DNA from: Ascoidea asiatica
Taxonomy: Eukaryota; Ascomycota; Saccharomycetes; Ascoideales; Ascoideaceae
Length of the DNA stretch: 64,000 nucleotides
Assembly: GCA_001600695.1 (NCBI GenBank)
Contig: BCKQ01000005.1
Coordinates: forward strand, 570,593-634,592
Direction of reading: 5' to 3'
Positions 19,313 through 30,353 of this stretch are shown here, in pieces. Each line of letters opens with the position of its first letter. Position 1 is the first letter of the stretch. A model generated the notes under the pieces. The model saw nothing but the letters and a program-made list of their open reading frames with translations, was not told where the DNA came from and searched no databases. The position numbers were made by a program, and so were the translations under genes.

Positions 19313-21642
19313 AATTATTTTTTAAGCGAATGAAAATTTAAAATGATCAAAAAAACAGAAAAAGCAAAAAAAAAAAAGAGGAAAAGGGATAAAAATGGAT
19401 AAAAAGGATAAATTTATTAGTGAGAGTGAATGACTTTAAGAAAAGATTTAGGAAATTTAAAAAATTTAAATGATTATATTAAATTGAAATTTGATTGATT
19501 GATTGTATTAATTGATTATATTAATTGATACATACAATTAAATGATTAATGAAAATTAAAGATTAAAGATTAAAGATTAAAGATTATAAAATTGAAAAAG
19601 AATTTGAATGAAATTGAATGAATTTGATATATTAAAATACAAAAAGAATAATAATAATGATATATTTGAAAGGAAGAAATAAATTTAATGAAGTATAATA
19701 TAAATTCAATAGCGAGAGTGAATCAATTATTATTTATTATAAGTTATTGAAGATTATAGATAGAATTGTGGAGGTGATTATGATTTTGATTATAATTATA
19801 ATATTGATGTTGATATGAAATGAAGAAAATAGTTTATCTTAAATTAAGGCCAATTCAAATAGAATATTTCAAAATATAATAAAATATTGATAATATTGAG
19901 AATCTTGAGAATCTTGAGAGTCTTGATTAAGGAAATACTACTCTAAGGAGATTGAAGTGAATATAAAAAATAGCTTGTTTTTCTTTAGATTGAAAAAGAA
20001 AAAAAAAAGAGTAGTTGGTTTAATAAAATAAAGTAGAATATTATTAATAAACTGGTACCTGTGAAAATAATAATTTCATAAAATATTATTCAGTTTTCGT
20101 AAGGTTAGAAATAAAAATAAGCCTTCTTTTTTTTTGAAATATGAAGTAATGATTTCAAAAATGAATAAAATATACAGTATTTAAGAAGGAGGATATTGTA
20201 ATAGATTAGGATAATAAATAATATTATGATAAATGAATTTGATATTTGATATTTGATATTTGATATTTGATAAAAGTATTGATTGTATTTCTTGCCAAAA
20301 GTTTGATTCTTTTGTTTACTCGAGTATTTTTAGAAAGACAAGCAGGAGAGATACTAGTTGAAAATAAAGATAGAATCTGGAAAGGATGTCTTTTTCACCT
20401 GAATATATTCAAGTAGTGATAATAGTATTTAGTTTATTATATTTTATTGTATTTAGTATTTGATTAGTTGTTATATTTTAAATTTCCTTTATTTTCAAGC
20501 TTTCATATATTTCAAAATGCATATTTCATTCTCACTTCCAATAATCATTGACTGACTGATTGATTTCATCTCACTCGCTTCAGGCTTTTTTCTTCAGTAT
20601 CTTTTTACCATTTATCGTTTTATTTCATTTTCATTTTCATTTTCATGTTTCTTTCCTCTTCCTCTTCCTCTTCATCTTTCGTTCGTCGTTACTCGGCCAT
20701 CCTCGCAACCACTCCGCTAACAAAGCAACAAGAAAATGGAACCGGATTCCAAGTTATTTTTATCGCTCAGCAGCAACACGCAGCAACAAGGACCAGCCAG
20801 CAGTCGCCAACCAGGCACTAACTGGGCTTGTTGCTTCAGCACCGCACAAGCAGTGCCTGCAAATGGTAGCCTCGAAGCTTTCTCAGACCGCTGTCTTGCT
20901 ATCCAGGCATAACAGTACGTTTGATTACTTTGTTCTGTGACTAACTGGCAATGTCTCATTTCCTTCGCTACTTTATCGTCAAGATCCCTTCACCTTAATC
21001 CCCGTTCAAACTAAAACAATTACATATTATGTAATTGGCTTGTGCTGCTTTAGTCACTCTTCTTACTTTTCAAACAAGAATAGTTTGTGGTTTCATGAAA
21101 TGCAAGGTTGCAATGATTCTCATACCGCCAATTAGCCATAGCGAGGTGTAACATGCCTGATGCCATACTAAATCTGATGTAAATGCAGCCGAACGATGGT
21201 CGCCAAGAAAACTGGAAACCGGCGTTGCCGTCGTCGACGCTCAGTGCTGGCTAAGAACTGTAGAACAAATTTAAAGGTTCTAGATCTTTTGTAAAAAAGC
21301 CACGTGCCGTGACCTAAATATTCCTGGTTTTATTATTTCACTTCCTTGTAACGGATATTACTATCCAGATCTTTAATTCATTTCCGGGCTAGTCCTTTTT
21401 TATAGCACACGTGCATCTTGGTTTCGTCACACACCCTCGGAATTTCCTCATAATAAGCTAACGTTAATAACAATAGTTTCTACTGTTAATTATTTTAAAT
21501 TATTTCAAAATATTTCAAATATTGCTGAATTTTCAATGATATTTTCATTGATTTAGATTACCCCAGATTCTAAATTATAATTTGAATGTATTGAATATTA
21601 TATTTCGATACTTTTATGATCAATTATCTTTTTTTAAAATAA
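19313..21642. other. 2.3-kb divergent intergenic region with a GC-rich island
   Basis: From 19313 to 20500 it is AT-rich, with short tandem runs (GATTAAA at about 19557-19588; TTTGATA at about 20235-20271). From about 20680 to 21440 lies a GC-rich island with CTTCCT repeats at its left edge and CACGTG at 21301-21306 and 21408-21413. Sequence from 21440 to the deubiquitinase start is AT-rich again. Overlapping open frames of 80-126 codons in the island are not recognisable proteins. Confidence 0.6.
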
Positions 21643-23250
21643 ATGGATTCTTTTAAATCTTTTTTGGAATCAATTTTCTTTAAAACTTCTGAAAATTCAT
21701 TATTAATCAATCAATTAAATAAAAAAAATTATTACTCATATTCATATTCATATTCAAAAAATCGAATGATTTTATATTCATTTTTAATTTTAACTTCTTT
21801 ATATATATTATATCCTTCATTAAATATTAATTCTATAAGTAAAGAAAGTTCTAGATTAGATTCTAATTCAAAAAATAGACCAGATAAATATATAACTGGT
21901 TTTATAAATAATGCAAATGATTGTTTTGCAAATTCAACTTTACAATCTTTATCATCATTATCATATTTAATTAATTATTTAAATGAATTTAATAAAATTT
22001 CAATAAATTTTTTAAATAATAATAATAATAATAATAATAATAATTTTAAATTACATCAATCTTTATCAAATTTAATAAATTTATTAAATTCAATAACTTA
22101 TAAATCAAATTCAATATCAATTTGGCCATTTTTAAATATTTTAGAAAATTTATATAATTCAAAATTTTCAAAAAATCAACATGATGCTCAAGAATTATTA
22201 CAATTAATTTTACAATCTTTAAATAATGAATTTGATTATTTAAATAAACATTTAGATAATAAATTAATTTTTCCATTTCAAGGTCAATTTAAAACTCAAT
22301 TAACTTGTTTATCATGTTTATCAAATTCAAAACCAATTTATTCAAATTTTCAAATTTTATCATTAAATATTCCAATAAATAATAATAACAATATTACAAG
22401 CTTAAATGATTTAATTTTAAATAATTTAAATGAAGAAATTAATGATTATAAATGTAAAAAATGTAAAATTAAATTAATTTTAAAAATTGAAAATCAATTA
22501 AATAATTTAAATAATAATATTTTTAAAGATAAATTATTTTTTTATTTAAATAATAATTTTATAAATGATGAAATTAATGATTTAAATTTAAAAAATTATA
22601 TAAATAATTATAAATTTCCAAATTTTAATTCTCATTTACATTCATCAATAAAAAATAATTTTAATTCAACAATAATTAAAAAAAATATAATCAATAAATT
22701 TCCAAAAATTTTAATCATTCATATCTCAAGATCAATTTTTTTTAAAGATAATTATTATTATAAAAAAAATTTAAAAAAAATAAAATTTGAAGAAATTTTA
22801 ATCTTAAATAATTTTAAATATAAATTAAAATCAATTATTATTCATAATGGTGGTAAACATAATTCTGGTCATTATGAATGTTTTAAACATAAACCAAGTT
22901 ATAAATTTGATAATACTTTGAAATCTTTTAAAATTAATGATCCAATAATTATTGATCCAACTATTGATTCAATTATAAATTCAAATGAAATTGAATCTTC
23001 AATAATAGAAAATGATTCAATAAATACAGATACTAATACAAGTAATGTTAATATAAAACATAATAAAAAAAAGAAAAAGGTAAAGGAAAAGAAAGCATTG
23101 GTTTCAACAAGTATTAGTAAACCATACTGGAAAATCTCAGATACAGTAGTGAAGGAAGCTAGAGACTATGAGGTTACAAATGAAGAAGAAGCTGTTTATA
23201 TGCTTTTCTATGAAATGATAGAAAATACATTTATAACTAACAAATTATAA
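21643..23250 (+). CDS. Membrane-anchored ubiquitin-specific protease (Ubp16/Ubp1/USP30 type)
   Basis: 535 residues. A single hydrophobic segment at about 42-60 precedes the USP domain. The catalytic Cys box is at 83-100 (GFINNANDCFANSTLQSL, C94). The QDAQE-like element appears as QHDAQELLQLILQSL. Two CxxC pairs (TCLSCL and YKCKKC) form the usual structural zinc site. The His box GGKHNSGHYECF (H410) and the final SDTVVKE...YMLFYE complete the triad region. USPs hydrolyse ubiquitin conjugates. An N-terminal anchor and this length resemble mitochondrial outer-membrane Ubp16/USP30, though Ubp1 is also anchored. An Asn tract (about 125-135) sits inside the catalytic fold. YSYSYSYS before the anchor is encoded by a TTCATA hexamer repeat. 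Codons end almost only in A/T. Confidence 0.85.
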   Translation: MDSFKSFLESIFFKTSENSLLINQLNKKNYYSYSYSYSKNRMILYSFLILTSLYILYPSLNINSISKESSRLDSNSKNRPDKYITGFINNANDCFANSTLQSLSSLSYLINYLNEFNKISINFLNNNNNNNNNNFKLHQSLSNLINLLNSITYKSNSISIWPFLNILENLYNSKFSKNQHDAQELLQLILQSLNNEFDYLNKHLDNKLIFPFQGQFKTQLTCLSCLSNSKPIYSNFQILSLNIPINNNNNITSLNDLILNNLNEEINDYKCKKCKIKLILKIENQLNNLNNNIFKDKLFFYLNNNFINDEINDLNLKNYINNYKFPNFNSHLHSSIKNNFNSTIIKKNIINKFPKILIIHISRSIFFKDNYYYKKNLKKIKFEEILILNNFKYKLKSIIIHNGGKHNSGHYECFKHKPSYKFDNTLKSFKINDPIIIDPTIDSIINSNEIESSIIENDSINTDTNTSNVNIKHNKKKKKVKEKKALVSTSISKPYWKISDTVVKEARDYEVTNEEEAVYMLFYEMIENTFITNKL

Positions 23251-24113
23251 TAATAACGAACAGGCAAAAACTGTATATAAATATGTATATAAATATATAT
23301 AAATATTTCAACGAGACCATTTTTGAGGATGTTTTATATTTCATGGCTATACTCTCGGATAAAGGATAGGCTATGTAGTCGGAAGTAGGATAGGAGGATA
23401 GGCTATGGAAATGGCGATGAGCTCGGCAGCGGAAGCTCCATTATTGACGGCGGATCGAGTTTCTCGAAAACCTGGAGCAGAGCTGCGAGATCAGCAGTGA
23501 AAACGCACGGATGCAGGCCACCTGCAGCACAATACCCAGGCGGCAGTTTCTGAATCCGGAATGTTGGACCTGCTGTGAGGGCCCAGCAGTTGTAGACCTG
23601 CCTCTTTGGGCCTCTGGACGGGTAACTCCATGCCCAGACAAGAAGGTCGAACAAGGAACCGCTGCAGTGGGTGCGGGTATTCACCGACGGTGTGCACTGC
23701 AACTGCTAAAGTTACTAACTAACCACCAAAGGTTATCTGCTTTCGATTACAACTGCTTCTCTTTATTAGCTAGCTGTAGCTGCTACTGAATTTCTTTTAT
23801 CAATCAGATTCAATCAGATTCAATCAGATTTAATCTTATTTTCTTCTATTCTATTGATTATGGTCCCATATTTCTATTTATCTTACTTTTTCTTTTGAAA
23901 ATTTTTATATCACTAAAGTTATATTATCTTTGTAATCAATTGATATAAATATCCTGCTTTTCTTCCATTAGAAAATATTCTTTTATAATTCATTAATTAT
24001 CATAATAGATTTTTTTTCCAAAGAAAATAAAAAAAATATTCTTATTCTTATTTATAATTTATTCTTTTACATAATTCTCATACAATTTATATTCATAAAA
24101 ATAATCTTTTAAA
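23251..24113. other. Intergenic region with GC-rich island
   Basis: A GC-rich island spans about 23340-23770. It begins with repeated GGATAGGCTATG-type blocks (23365-23410) and is rich in CTGCAG and CCAGG/CCCAG elements. Three copies of the 10-bp unit CAATCAGATT follow at 23801-23830. The last 280 bp before the amine oxidase gene are AT-rich promoter. Three overlapping minus-strand frames of 66-99 codons in the island are considered spurious. Confidence 0.6.
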
Positions 24114-26144
24114 ATGTCTTTACATCCTTTTGATCAATTGAGTGACTCAGAAATGAGATTTACTTCAAAAATATTAAAAGATAAATATAATTCAAAATTA
24201 CATTTTTTACAACTTGATAAATTAGAACCTCCAAAAAAAGATATGTTAAGATATCTTGAAGCTGAAAGAAAAAATTTACCATTACCAGAAGTTTCAAGAG
24301 TTTCATATGCTTATTTTTTATATAATGATAGATTATATAAAGCTTTAGTTAATTTATCTAAAAAACATATAATAACTTCAGAAATTTTACCAGAAGGTAC
24401 AGTTGGTCCTGCTTTACCTGAAGATATGATGGAATTTGAAAATTTATGTTTAGAACATCCATTGGTTTTAAAAGAAATTGAAAAATTAAATTTACCAAAA
24501 GGTCATAAAGTTAGATGTGATCCATGGATTTATGGTACTGATGATCCAAATGAAAAAAGACCTTTATTACAATGTTTTATGTATCTTATGGCTCAACCAA
24601 ATCCAGAATCAAATCATTATTCATTACCATTAACTTTTTCACCAGTATTTAATTTATTAAATAAAAAATTTGTTAGAATGGATTTTATTGATAATGCTTA
24701 TAGTGGTGATACATTAAAAACTCATCCATGGAAACCAGTAAATTCAGTTGAATATCATCCAGATTTAAATGGTGAATCAAATAATCCAAGATATTTAGCT
24801 CCTTTAATTATTAATCAACCAAATGGTGCAGGTTTTAAAGTTACAGGATCAAAAATTGAATGGCAAGATTGGGAATTTTATGTTACACCAAATGTTAGAG
24901 AAGGTCTTTCAATTCATAATATTAGATTTAAAAATAGAGATGTATTTTATAGAATTGCATTAAGTGAAATGGTTGTACCATATTCATATGTTTCTTCATC
25001 AAAAGAAATTAAAAATTTAAATTCAACACATCCATATGAACCAACTCATAGAAAACAAGCATTTGATTTAGGAGATTGTGGATTTGGTACAAATGCAAAT
25101 CATCTTAATTTAGGTTGTGATTGTCTTGGATCAATAAAATATTTTGATTGTATTAGAACTAATGGTGATGGTGAACCAATTTTATTACCAAATACAGTTT
25201 GTTTACATGAACAAGATAATGGATTATTAATTAAACATGTAAATTATAGAACTAATGTACCAGTAGTTGCAAGAAGAAGAGAATTTGTTGTACAAACTAT
25301 TGCAACAGTTGCAAATTATGAATATATTGTTAATTTTATTTTTGATCAAGCTGGTGGTATTGCAGTTAATGTTAGAGCTACAGGAATTTTATCAACAATT
25401 CCAATTGATGAAGATGAATCAGGACCTGTAAATTGGGGTACAATTGTTGCACCAAATTGTTTAGCACCTTATCATCAACATTTATTATCATTTAGATTTG
25501 ATCCAATGATTGATGGTGAAAAAAATACAGTTGTTTATGAAGATACAGTACCTTTAAATATTAATGATCCTGCAAATCCATATAAAGTTGGATTTATTAC
25601 AAAAACTAATTTTGTTGAAAATTCTGGATATATTGATACAAATCCATATGTTAATAGAACAGTAAAAATTATTAATGAAAATATTATTAATAAAACAACA
25701 AAAAAACCAGTTGGATATAAATTTGAAATGGCTTCAAAACAAATGATTTTAGCTCATGAATCATCATATAATGTTCAAAGAGCAAATTTTGCTACAAAAC
25801 AATTTTGGGTTACAAAATATAAAGATAATCAATTATATGCAGCAGGAGAATTTACAAATCAATCACAAATTGATTCAGGTATGAAACATTGGGCAGATGG
25901 TAGTGAAAAAGTTAGAAATGATGATCCAGTTATTTGGGCAACATTAGCTTTAACTCATGTACCAAGACCAGAAGATTTTCCAGTTATGCCAGTTGATATG
26001 TTAGGATTTATGGTTGTACCAGCAGGATTTTTTGAAAAAAATCCAGCATTAGATATTCCACAATCTAATAATGCATTTAATAAATCAAATTTAGTTGATT
26101 CAAATGAATTAACTGTTAAATCATGTTGTAAATCAACTTTATAA
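24114..26144 (+). CDS. AMO1: Copper-containing primary amine oxidase
   Basis: 676 residues, the usual length for fungal copper amine oxidases. They convert primary amines, O2 and water to aldehydes, H2O2 and ammonia, letting yeasts use amines as nitrogen source. The cofactor tyrosine (topaquinone precursor) is Y402 in VANYEY. Copper ligands fit H454 and H456 (HQH) and H615 (LTHVPRPEDFP). The catalytic-base Asp fits D318 (QAFDLGDCG). IALSEMVVPYSY and DCIRTNGDGEP are also typical. The protein starts at MSLHPFDQLS, about where the catalytic homology begins in Ogataea (Hansenula) amine oxidase. An in-frame TAA lies just upstream, so no N-terminal PTS2 is present. The C-terminus CCKSTL is not a canonical PTS1. 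Peroxisomal location, usual for these enzymes, is therefore not supported. Confidence 0.95.
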   Translation: MSLHPFDQLSDSEMRFTSKILKDKYNSKLHFLQLDKLEPPKKDMLRYLEAERKNLPLPEVSRVSYAYFLYNDRLYKALVNLSKKHIITSEILPEGTVGPALPEDMMEFENLCLEHPLVLKEIEKLNLPKGHKVRCDPWIYGTDDPNEKRPLLQCFMYLMAQPNPESNHYSLPLTFSPVFNLLNKKFVRMDFIDNAYSGDTLKTHPWKPVNSVEYHPDLNGESNNPRYLAPLIINQPNGAGFKVTGSKIEWQDWEFYVTPNVREGLSIHNIRFKNRDVFYRIALSEMVVPYSYVSSSKEIKNLNSTHPYEPTHRKQAFDLGDCGFGTNANHLNLGCDCLGSIKYFDCIRTNGDGEPILLPNTVCLHEQDNGLLIKHVNYRTNVPVVARRREFVVQTIATVANYEYIVNFIFDQAGGIAVNVRATGILSTIPIDEDESGPVNWGTIVAPNCLAPYHQHLLSFRFDPMIDGEKNTVVYEDTVPLNINDPANPYKVGFITKTNFVENSGYIDTNPYVNRTVKIINENIINKTTKKPVGYKFEMASKQMILAHESSYNVQRANFATKQFWVTKYKDNQLYAAGEFTNQSQIDSGMKHWADGSEKVRNDDPVIWATLALTHVPRPEDFPVMPVDMLGFMVVPAGFFEKNPALDIPQSNNAFNKSNLVDSNELTVKSCCKSTL

Positions 26145-27360
26145 TCAAATCTCATTAATATAAATTAATTATTCTTTTCCTTTGACATTTCTACTTAAAT
26201 AGTTTACTAAATTTTTTTCAATTCTCGCTTAACCCTTAAACTTTACAATTCATTTTCATATACTGTATAATTGCACTGTAAACTGTAGTTCTAGTTATTC
26301 CTAAAGCAGTAAACTATCCGCTTGAAAATACTCAATTAACCTTAACGTTACAAACCGAAAAAAAACCCACCAGATCACATGCCCGAGACTCGATCATCTC
26401 CGGCTACCGGTTAAACCTCCAGCGGCTAACGCCACCGTCACCTCTGATCCTTTTTTTTTCTTTGTGTGGCAATTTTTGACGTTGAGCAGACGTTGAACTG
26501 ACGTGACAGCAGCAGAACAAAACTACAAAATTATGCTCTTCTGTGGTCTGCTGCTCCAGTCGTTTCTGAGTCGCGGAGTTCTCTGGGACTCGTTTTCAGC
26601 GCCACTGCTGTGGGTCTGCTGTGGGTCTGCTGCGGGTCTGCACTGCTGAGGAATTTCCGGTGCTTCTGGCGCTAGATCTGCTCGATAAAAGGGTACTTGC
26701 AATATACTAACAGTAGTAATACTAAGAAGGTCCCCATTTTTAATCCCCATATTGATGATTATGTGAATTGCTCTATTTCTTTGTTTTCCTATTTTCCTAT
26801 TTGAACATTCAGCATTATCATGATTTTATTCAAATTATACCTTTGATCTTGAATTATTATATCAGATTATCCTATTATCATATTATCATATTAGCTTATT
26901 ATCTTATTATTGTATTAGTATATTACACATCTATCTTCTTTCATTTCTTAATTTTTGTTTCCTATTTCTTACATCTCATATCTTATATCCTATTTTTATT
27001 ATTTAGCTAATATCTTTTGCTCATTTCCATTAATTCATCTCCATCAAATAATATCTAATCCTTTTTAGTCCATTTATGCTTATTATTTTGCTAGCTTTAT
27101 TCAATTATAATTATATTTTCATTTCTTTAGTATCCCTTTTTGTGCTATTAAGTTTATTCAATTTCAATCTCAATTTCCATTTCAATTTCAATTTCAATTT
27201 CAGTTATCTAAAATTTATCTATTTATCAATTCTACTAATAAATAATTTCAAATATTATTTCTATTTAAATAATTATATATTTCCAATTTTTAGTTATTTC
27301 AATTTCAATTTTAATTATAATAATTTAATTATAAATAATTCAAATAAAAATTTAAATATA
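26145..27360. other. Intergenic region with GC-rich island
   Basis: A GC-rich island spans about 26330-26700. It has a Cbf1-like ATCACATG near 26386, several GACGTT/TGACGTGAC elements (about 26477-26510) and an 11-bp tandem array (26605-26637). The rest is AT-rich, with a run of TTTCAATT repeats at about 27157-27203. The in-frame hydrophobic stretch 27076-27360 ahead of the next gene reads as F/N/L-rich promoter sequence, not protein. Confidence 0.6.
26605..26637. repeat. 11-bp tandem repeat, 3 copies
   Basis: Three copies of CTGCTGTGGGT, the last with one substitution, followed by a degenerate continuation to about 26648. It lies inside the GC-rich island upstream of the WD40-like gene. Confidence 0.9.
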
Positions 27361-28818
27361 ATGACAATAGATTCAAAAAAAAAATCAAAATTAAAAAATT
27401 TCTATTTAAAAAATAAAAATGATTTAATTTTTTATAATAATTTAAATTATTATAAAAATTTTCCATTTATAAATCCAATTCATAAATTTTATAAAACTGA
27501 AATTTCAAGACATCATTGGCAATTAAATGATTTAATTCAACCTTCTTCATTAAATTCAAATGAAATTTATTTTCCATATAAAAAATCAATAAATTTTTTA
27601 AATTTAAAAAATTCAAAATCTTTAACTTTATTAAATTTAGAATTCTTACCAAAATGTTTAAATGAAAAAGATGGTTTATTATTAATTGCAGGTCTGTTAA
27701 CAAATGATAATTCTTCTGGTTATTTATCAATTTATAATCGAAATTTAAATTTAAATAATGATTCTGATAATAAATTAAATAAACCTTTTGAAATAAAAAT
27801 TGGTTCAATGATTAATAATTCTGTAAATATTTTTAGAGATTCAATAAATTCAACTTCAATTTATAATGCTTATCTTTGTAATAATGATAAAAATCTTTAT
27901 AAAGTTAAAATTCAAAATAGATCTATAGAAATTTTAAATAAAATTAATTTAAATTATAATTTAAATTCTTCAACAACTTCTTTAATTCATAATATAACTT
28001 TAACATGTGGTGATTCAAAAAAAATTTCAATTATTGATAATAATTCAAATAAATTAATTAATAATATTTTAACTCCTGCAGATTCTGGATTTTCATTAGA
28101 TTTTCATCCAAATCAAAATTATTTTGCTGCTGCTTTTCAAGATGGTAAATCTTTAATTTATGATATAAGAAATTTTTCAAATCCAATTTTTCAAATTTTT
28201 TCAACAAGAAAATTACGTTGTAAAGAAGGTGCTTTTAGATGTTTAAAATTTTCAAATATTGAAAATAATTGTTTATTTTTAACTGAATCTGTTGGAAAAA
28301 TTCATATTATAGATTTAAATAATTTTAATAATCATAAAATTATTTCAATTCCAACTGAATTTAATTCTTCAAATTATGAAAAAAATGATTATTTACCAAT
28401 TATTAAAGATTATAATCAAATTAAAAATAATTCAGGTGATATTTTAGGTCCAAATTTTTTCTCAGATTCTTCATCAAATAATCAGTTGAATTTTAATAAT
28501 AATTTTAATAATAATTTTAATAATAATTTTAATAATAATTTTAATAGTAATTTAAATTTACATAATTCAATTATTTCGAATCAATTTAATCAATATCAAA
28601 TTCCTTTAAAATTAAATAACCATTTTTTACATTTTCTTAATTTTAATAATAATAAATCAAAAGATTCTTATTCAACTTCAACTTATGATTTAGCAGGTTT
28701 ATGTTTAACTAATGATAAAAATGGTACTCATTTATTAGTTGCAAATTCTCATGGTATTCATAAATGGGATATGGATACTTGGAGTAGAAAAAATCATTTA
28801 TCTTTTGAGTTATGTTAG
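27361..28818 (+). CDS. WD40-like beta-propeller protein (possibly DUF2415 family)
   Basis: 485 residues from the ATG at 27361. A longer frame opens at 27076, but its extra 95 residues are hydrophobic F/N/L-rich sequence containing the TTTCAATT promoter repeat, so I prefer the internal start. Propeller-like strands are visible: LLIAGLLTNDNSSGYLSIYN, then a blade ending AAFQDGKSLIYDIRN, then CLFLTESVGKIHIIDL, and at the end LLVANSHGIHKWDMDTW. The phrases DSGFSLDFHPN, AAFQDG and KEGAFRCLKFS suggest the fungal DUF2415 group that I recall including yeast YLR149C/Gid11. This is tentative. An NNF repeat (about 380-396) interrupts it. Codons are almost exclusively A/T-ending. Confidence 0.5.
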   Translation: MTIDSKKKSKLKNFYLKNKNDLIFYNNLNYYKNFPFINPIHKFYKTEISRHHWQLNDLIQPSSLNSNEIYFPYKKSINFLNLKNSKSLTLLNLEFLPKCLNEKDGLLLIAGLLTNDNSSGYLSIYNRNLNLNNDSDNKLNKPFEIKIGSMINNSVNIFRDSINSTSIYNAYLCNNDKNLYKVKIQNRSIEILNKINLNYNLNSSTTSLIHNITLTCGDSKKISIIDNNSNKLINNILTPADSGFSLDFHPNQNYFAAAFQDGKSLIYDIRNFSNPIFQIFSTRKLRCKEGAFRCLKFSNIENNCLFLTESVGKIHIIDLNNFNNHKIISIPTEFNSSNYEKNDYLPIIKDYNQIKNNSGDILGPNFFSDSSSNNQLNFNNNFNNNFNNNFNNNFNSNLNLHNSIISNQFNQYQIPLKLNNHFLHFLNFNNNKSKDSYSTSTYDLAGLCLTNDKNGTHLLVANSHGIHKWDMDTWSRKNHLSFELC

Positions 28819-29473
28819 CTAATCGCTTTTGAAAACTTTTTTTTAAATTTTAATTCTTATCTTACTTAATCCTCATTTTAATCTATTTTAATTTATTTTA
28901 ACTAACGACTTTTTTTCTCTATCTCTCTTTCTTTCTTTCTCTGCTTTCTTAATCTTATTACATTTATCCATCCTTTTTTTTTCTACTGCTTTCTTATTTT
29001 TTTTTGGTTATTTTATTTTGGTTAAAAAGAAAAAAAATTTATTCAACTAGTCATTTATCTCTTGATTATAATCTTAAAATATCATTTTAATCTTCATTCT
29101 AATCTTCTATTTTTTTTCTCATTTTTTTTTTGGATTCTCTTCTTTGGGGTTAATTATTTTTCTTTCCGGTATGCATATTATTTGGGCTTAAATGGTAAAT
29201 TAAAAAAATTCTTTTTTTTAAACAAAAACATAGTAATAAAAATTCTTTTTTTAAAGCATAAAATCTTTATGAAAAACCTAATATATAATATTTCTCACTC
29301 TCCTGATTTGTAGAACAATTAAAATTAAAAAAAAAAGAATAATTAAAAAAGAATAATTAAAAAAAAATAATTAAAAAACTAATGAAAACAACAATAAAAA
29401 AAAACAATAATAAAAAGAGAAATAAGTACTTTTTTTTTCATTTCTTTTCATTAATAATATACACTTATTTAAG
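28819..29473. other. Convergent intergenic region, extremely AT-rich
   Basis: 3' flanks of the WD40-like gene and SMD3. It holds T-rich then A-rich homopolymer runs on the + strand and an AATTAAAAAAGAATAATT-type repeat around 29330-29380. An 83-codon frame at 29062-29313 has random F/L/K composition. No gene seen. Confidence 0.6.
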
Positions 29474-29889
29474 TTAAGCTCTCTTTTTGGGACCCCTTAT
29501 AGGTGGTGGTGGTTTTACATGATTTGGATTAAACATTGGAGCATTTCTTAACATATCTGGAACTTGAAAAAATCTAACTTGAGATCCTCTAATAAAAACT
29601 TGATCTAAATGCGTTGTTTTACCATCTCTTCCAGTAACAACTATATTTTTTAATTGAACATTCATATTATCTTCACTTTCTAATAACTTTCCTCTATATA
29701 TTTCTCCTGTTGTTAATTCTAGAGATACAATATGACCCTAAAAAAATTAGTAATTCAAAATAAAAATTTGAAAATTTGTCTGTTAGTAATCTTTTTTTTA
29801 TAATAATAGTGGTAATTTGATAATAATTAACATAAAACGTAACATACTTGCGCTTCACTTAAAAGCTTCACAGGAATTCCAACAACCAT
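29474..29889 (-). CDS. SMD3: Small nuclear ribonucleoprotein SmD3, spliced
   Basis: Two exons, complement(29474..29737, 29848..29889), give 101 residues, equal to S. cerevisiae Smd3. Exon 1 is the 14-codon [14 protein letters not shown], followed by donor GTATGT (29847-29842). Exon 2 starts [18 protein letters not shown]. The 110-nt intron (29738-29847) ends TACTAAT (29752-29746) ...TTTTTTTAG. The Sm motif 1 is visible ([20 protein letters not shown]), as is the Sm2-type [19 protein letters not shown], and the tail ends [11 protein letters not shown], rich in basic and proline residues as in SmD3. SmD3 is a core subunit of the U1, U2, U4 and U5 snRNPs. It diverges from CDC37. Confidence 0.96.
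29738..29847 (-). other. SMD3 intron
   Basis: A 110-nt intron with donor GTATGT, branch TACTAAT and acceptor TTTTTTTAG. It is placed by restoring the EAQ-GHIVSLE junction conserved in SmD3. The branch point is only about ten nucleotides from the acceptor. Confidence 0.92.
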
Positions 29890-30353
29890 TTCTTTTAATT
29901 TATTATGAAGGTTTAAACTAAATCAATTGAATTTGGTTTTCTTTGTTTTATTATCTTTTTTTTGTTTCAACTGTAGAATATTTATTTTAATTTCTCAATC
30001 GTTATTACTTAAATTACCAAAATTCACCTTTTTGAAATTAGACTAGTCACGTGCGCTATCAAATGGTGGAAATTACTAGAATAAAATCATATTTGAGCTC
30101 AGAGCAAACTAATATTGGGTTTTTAGGTCAAGGTAAAATAAATAGTATGGCAGCGGTAATTCACACAATCTATTTTAAAAGTATATAATTTTCATTTATA
30201 AACACTTACAAGTCAGTCTGTTTTCTGAAAAGCATTAAAAATTGTTTTTTTTAAAAGAAAAAGAGATAGAGATAGAATTGATTCATTTATTAAATTCAAT
30301 AAATTTTATTTACTTGTTACCTTTACTTAGAAAATAAATATCAGTGTAAAAAA
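29890..30353. promoter_or_regulatory. Divergent SMD3/CDC37 promoter region
   Basis: A 464-bp region between two housekeeping genes. It holds the Cbf1-type box TCACGTGC (CACGTG at 30048-30053), lying 159 bp from the SMD3 start and 301 bp from the CDC37 start. No gene seen. Confidence 0.45.

Noticed and set aside
20560..20959. 126- and 80-codon frames on opposite strands
   Set aside because: Both depend on the GC-rich island. The first begins with T/C-rich simple sequence; neither resembles a protein.
23403..23789. Four overlapping frames of 66-99 codons
   Set aside because: Mutually overlapping in a GC island, with translations of mixed unrelated character.
27076..27360. 95-residue N-terminal extension of the WD40-like protein
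   Set aside because: It consists of hydrophobic F/N/L residues from the TTTCAATT promoter repeat; the internal ATG at 27361 gives a normal start.
29062..29313. 83-codon frame in the convergent gap
   Set aside because: Random F/L/K/I composition in extremely AT-rich sequence.
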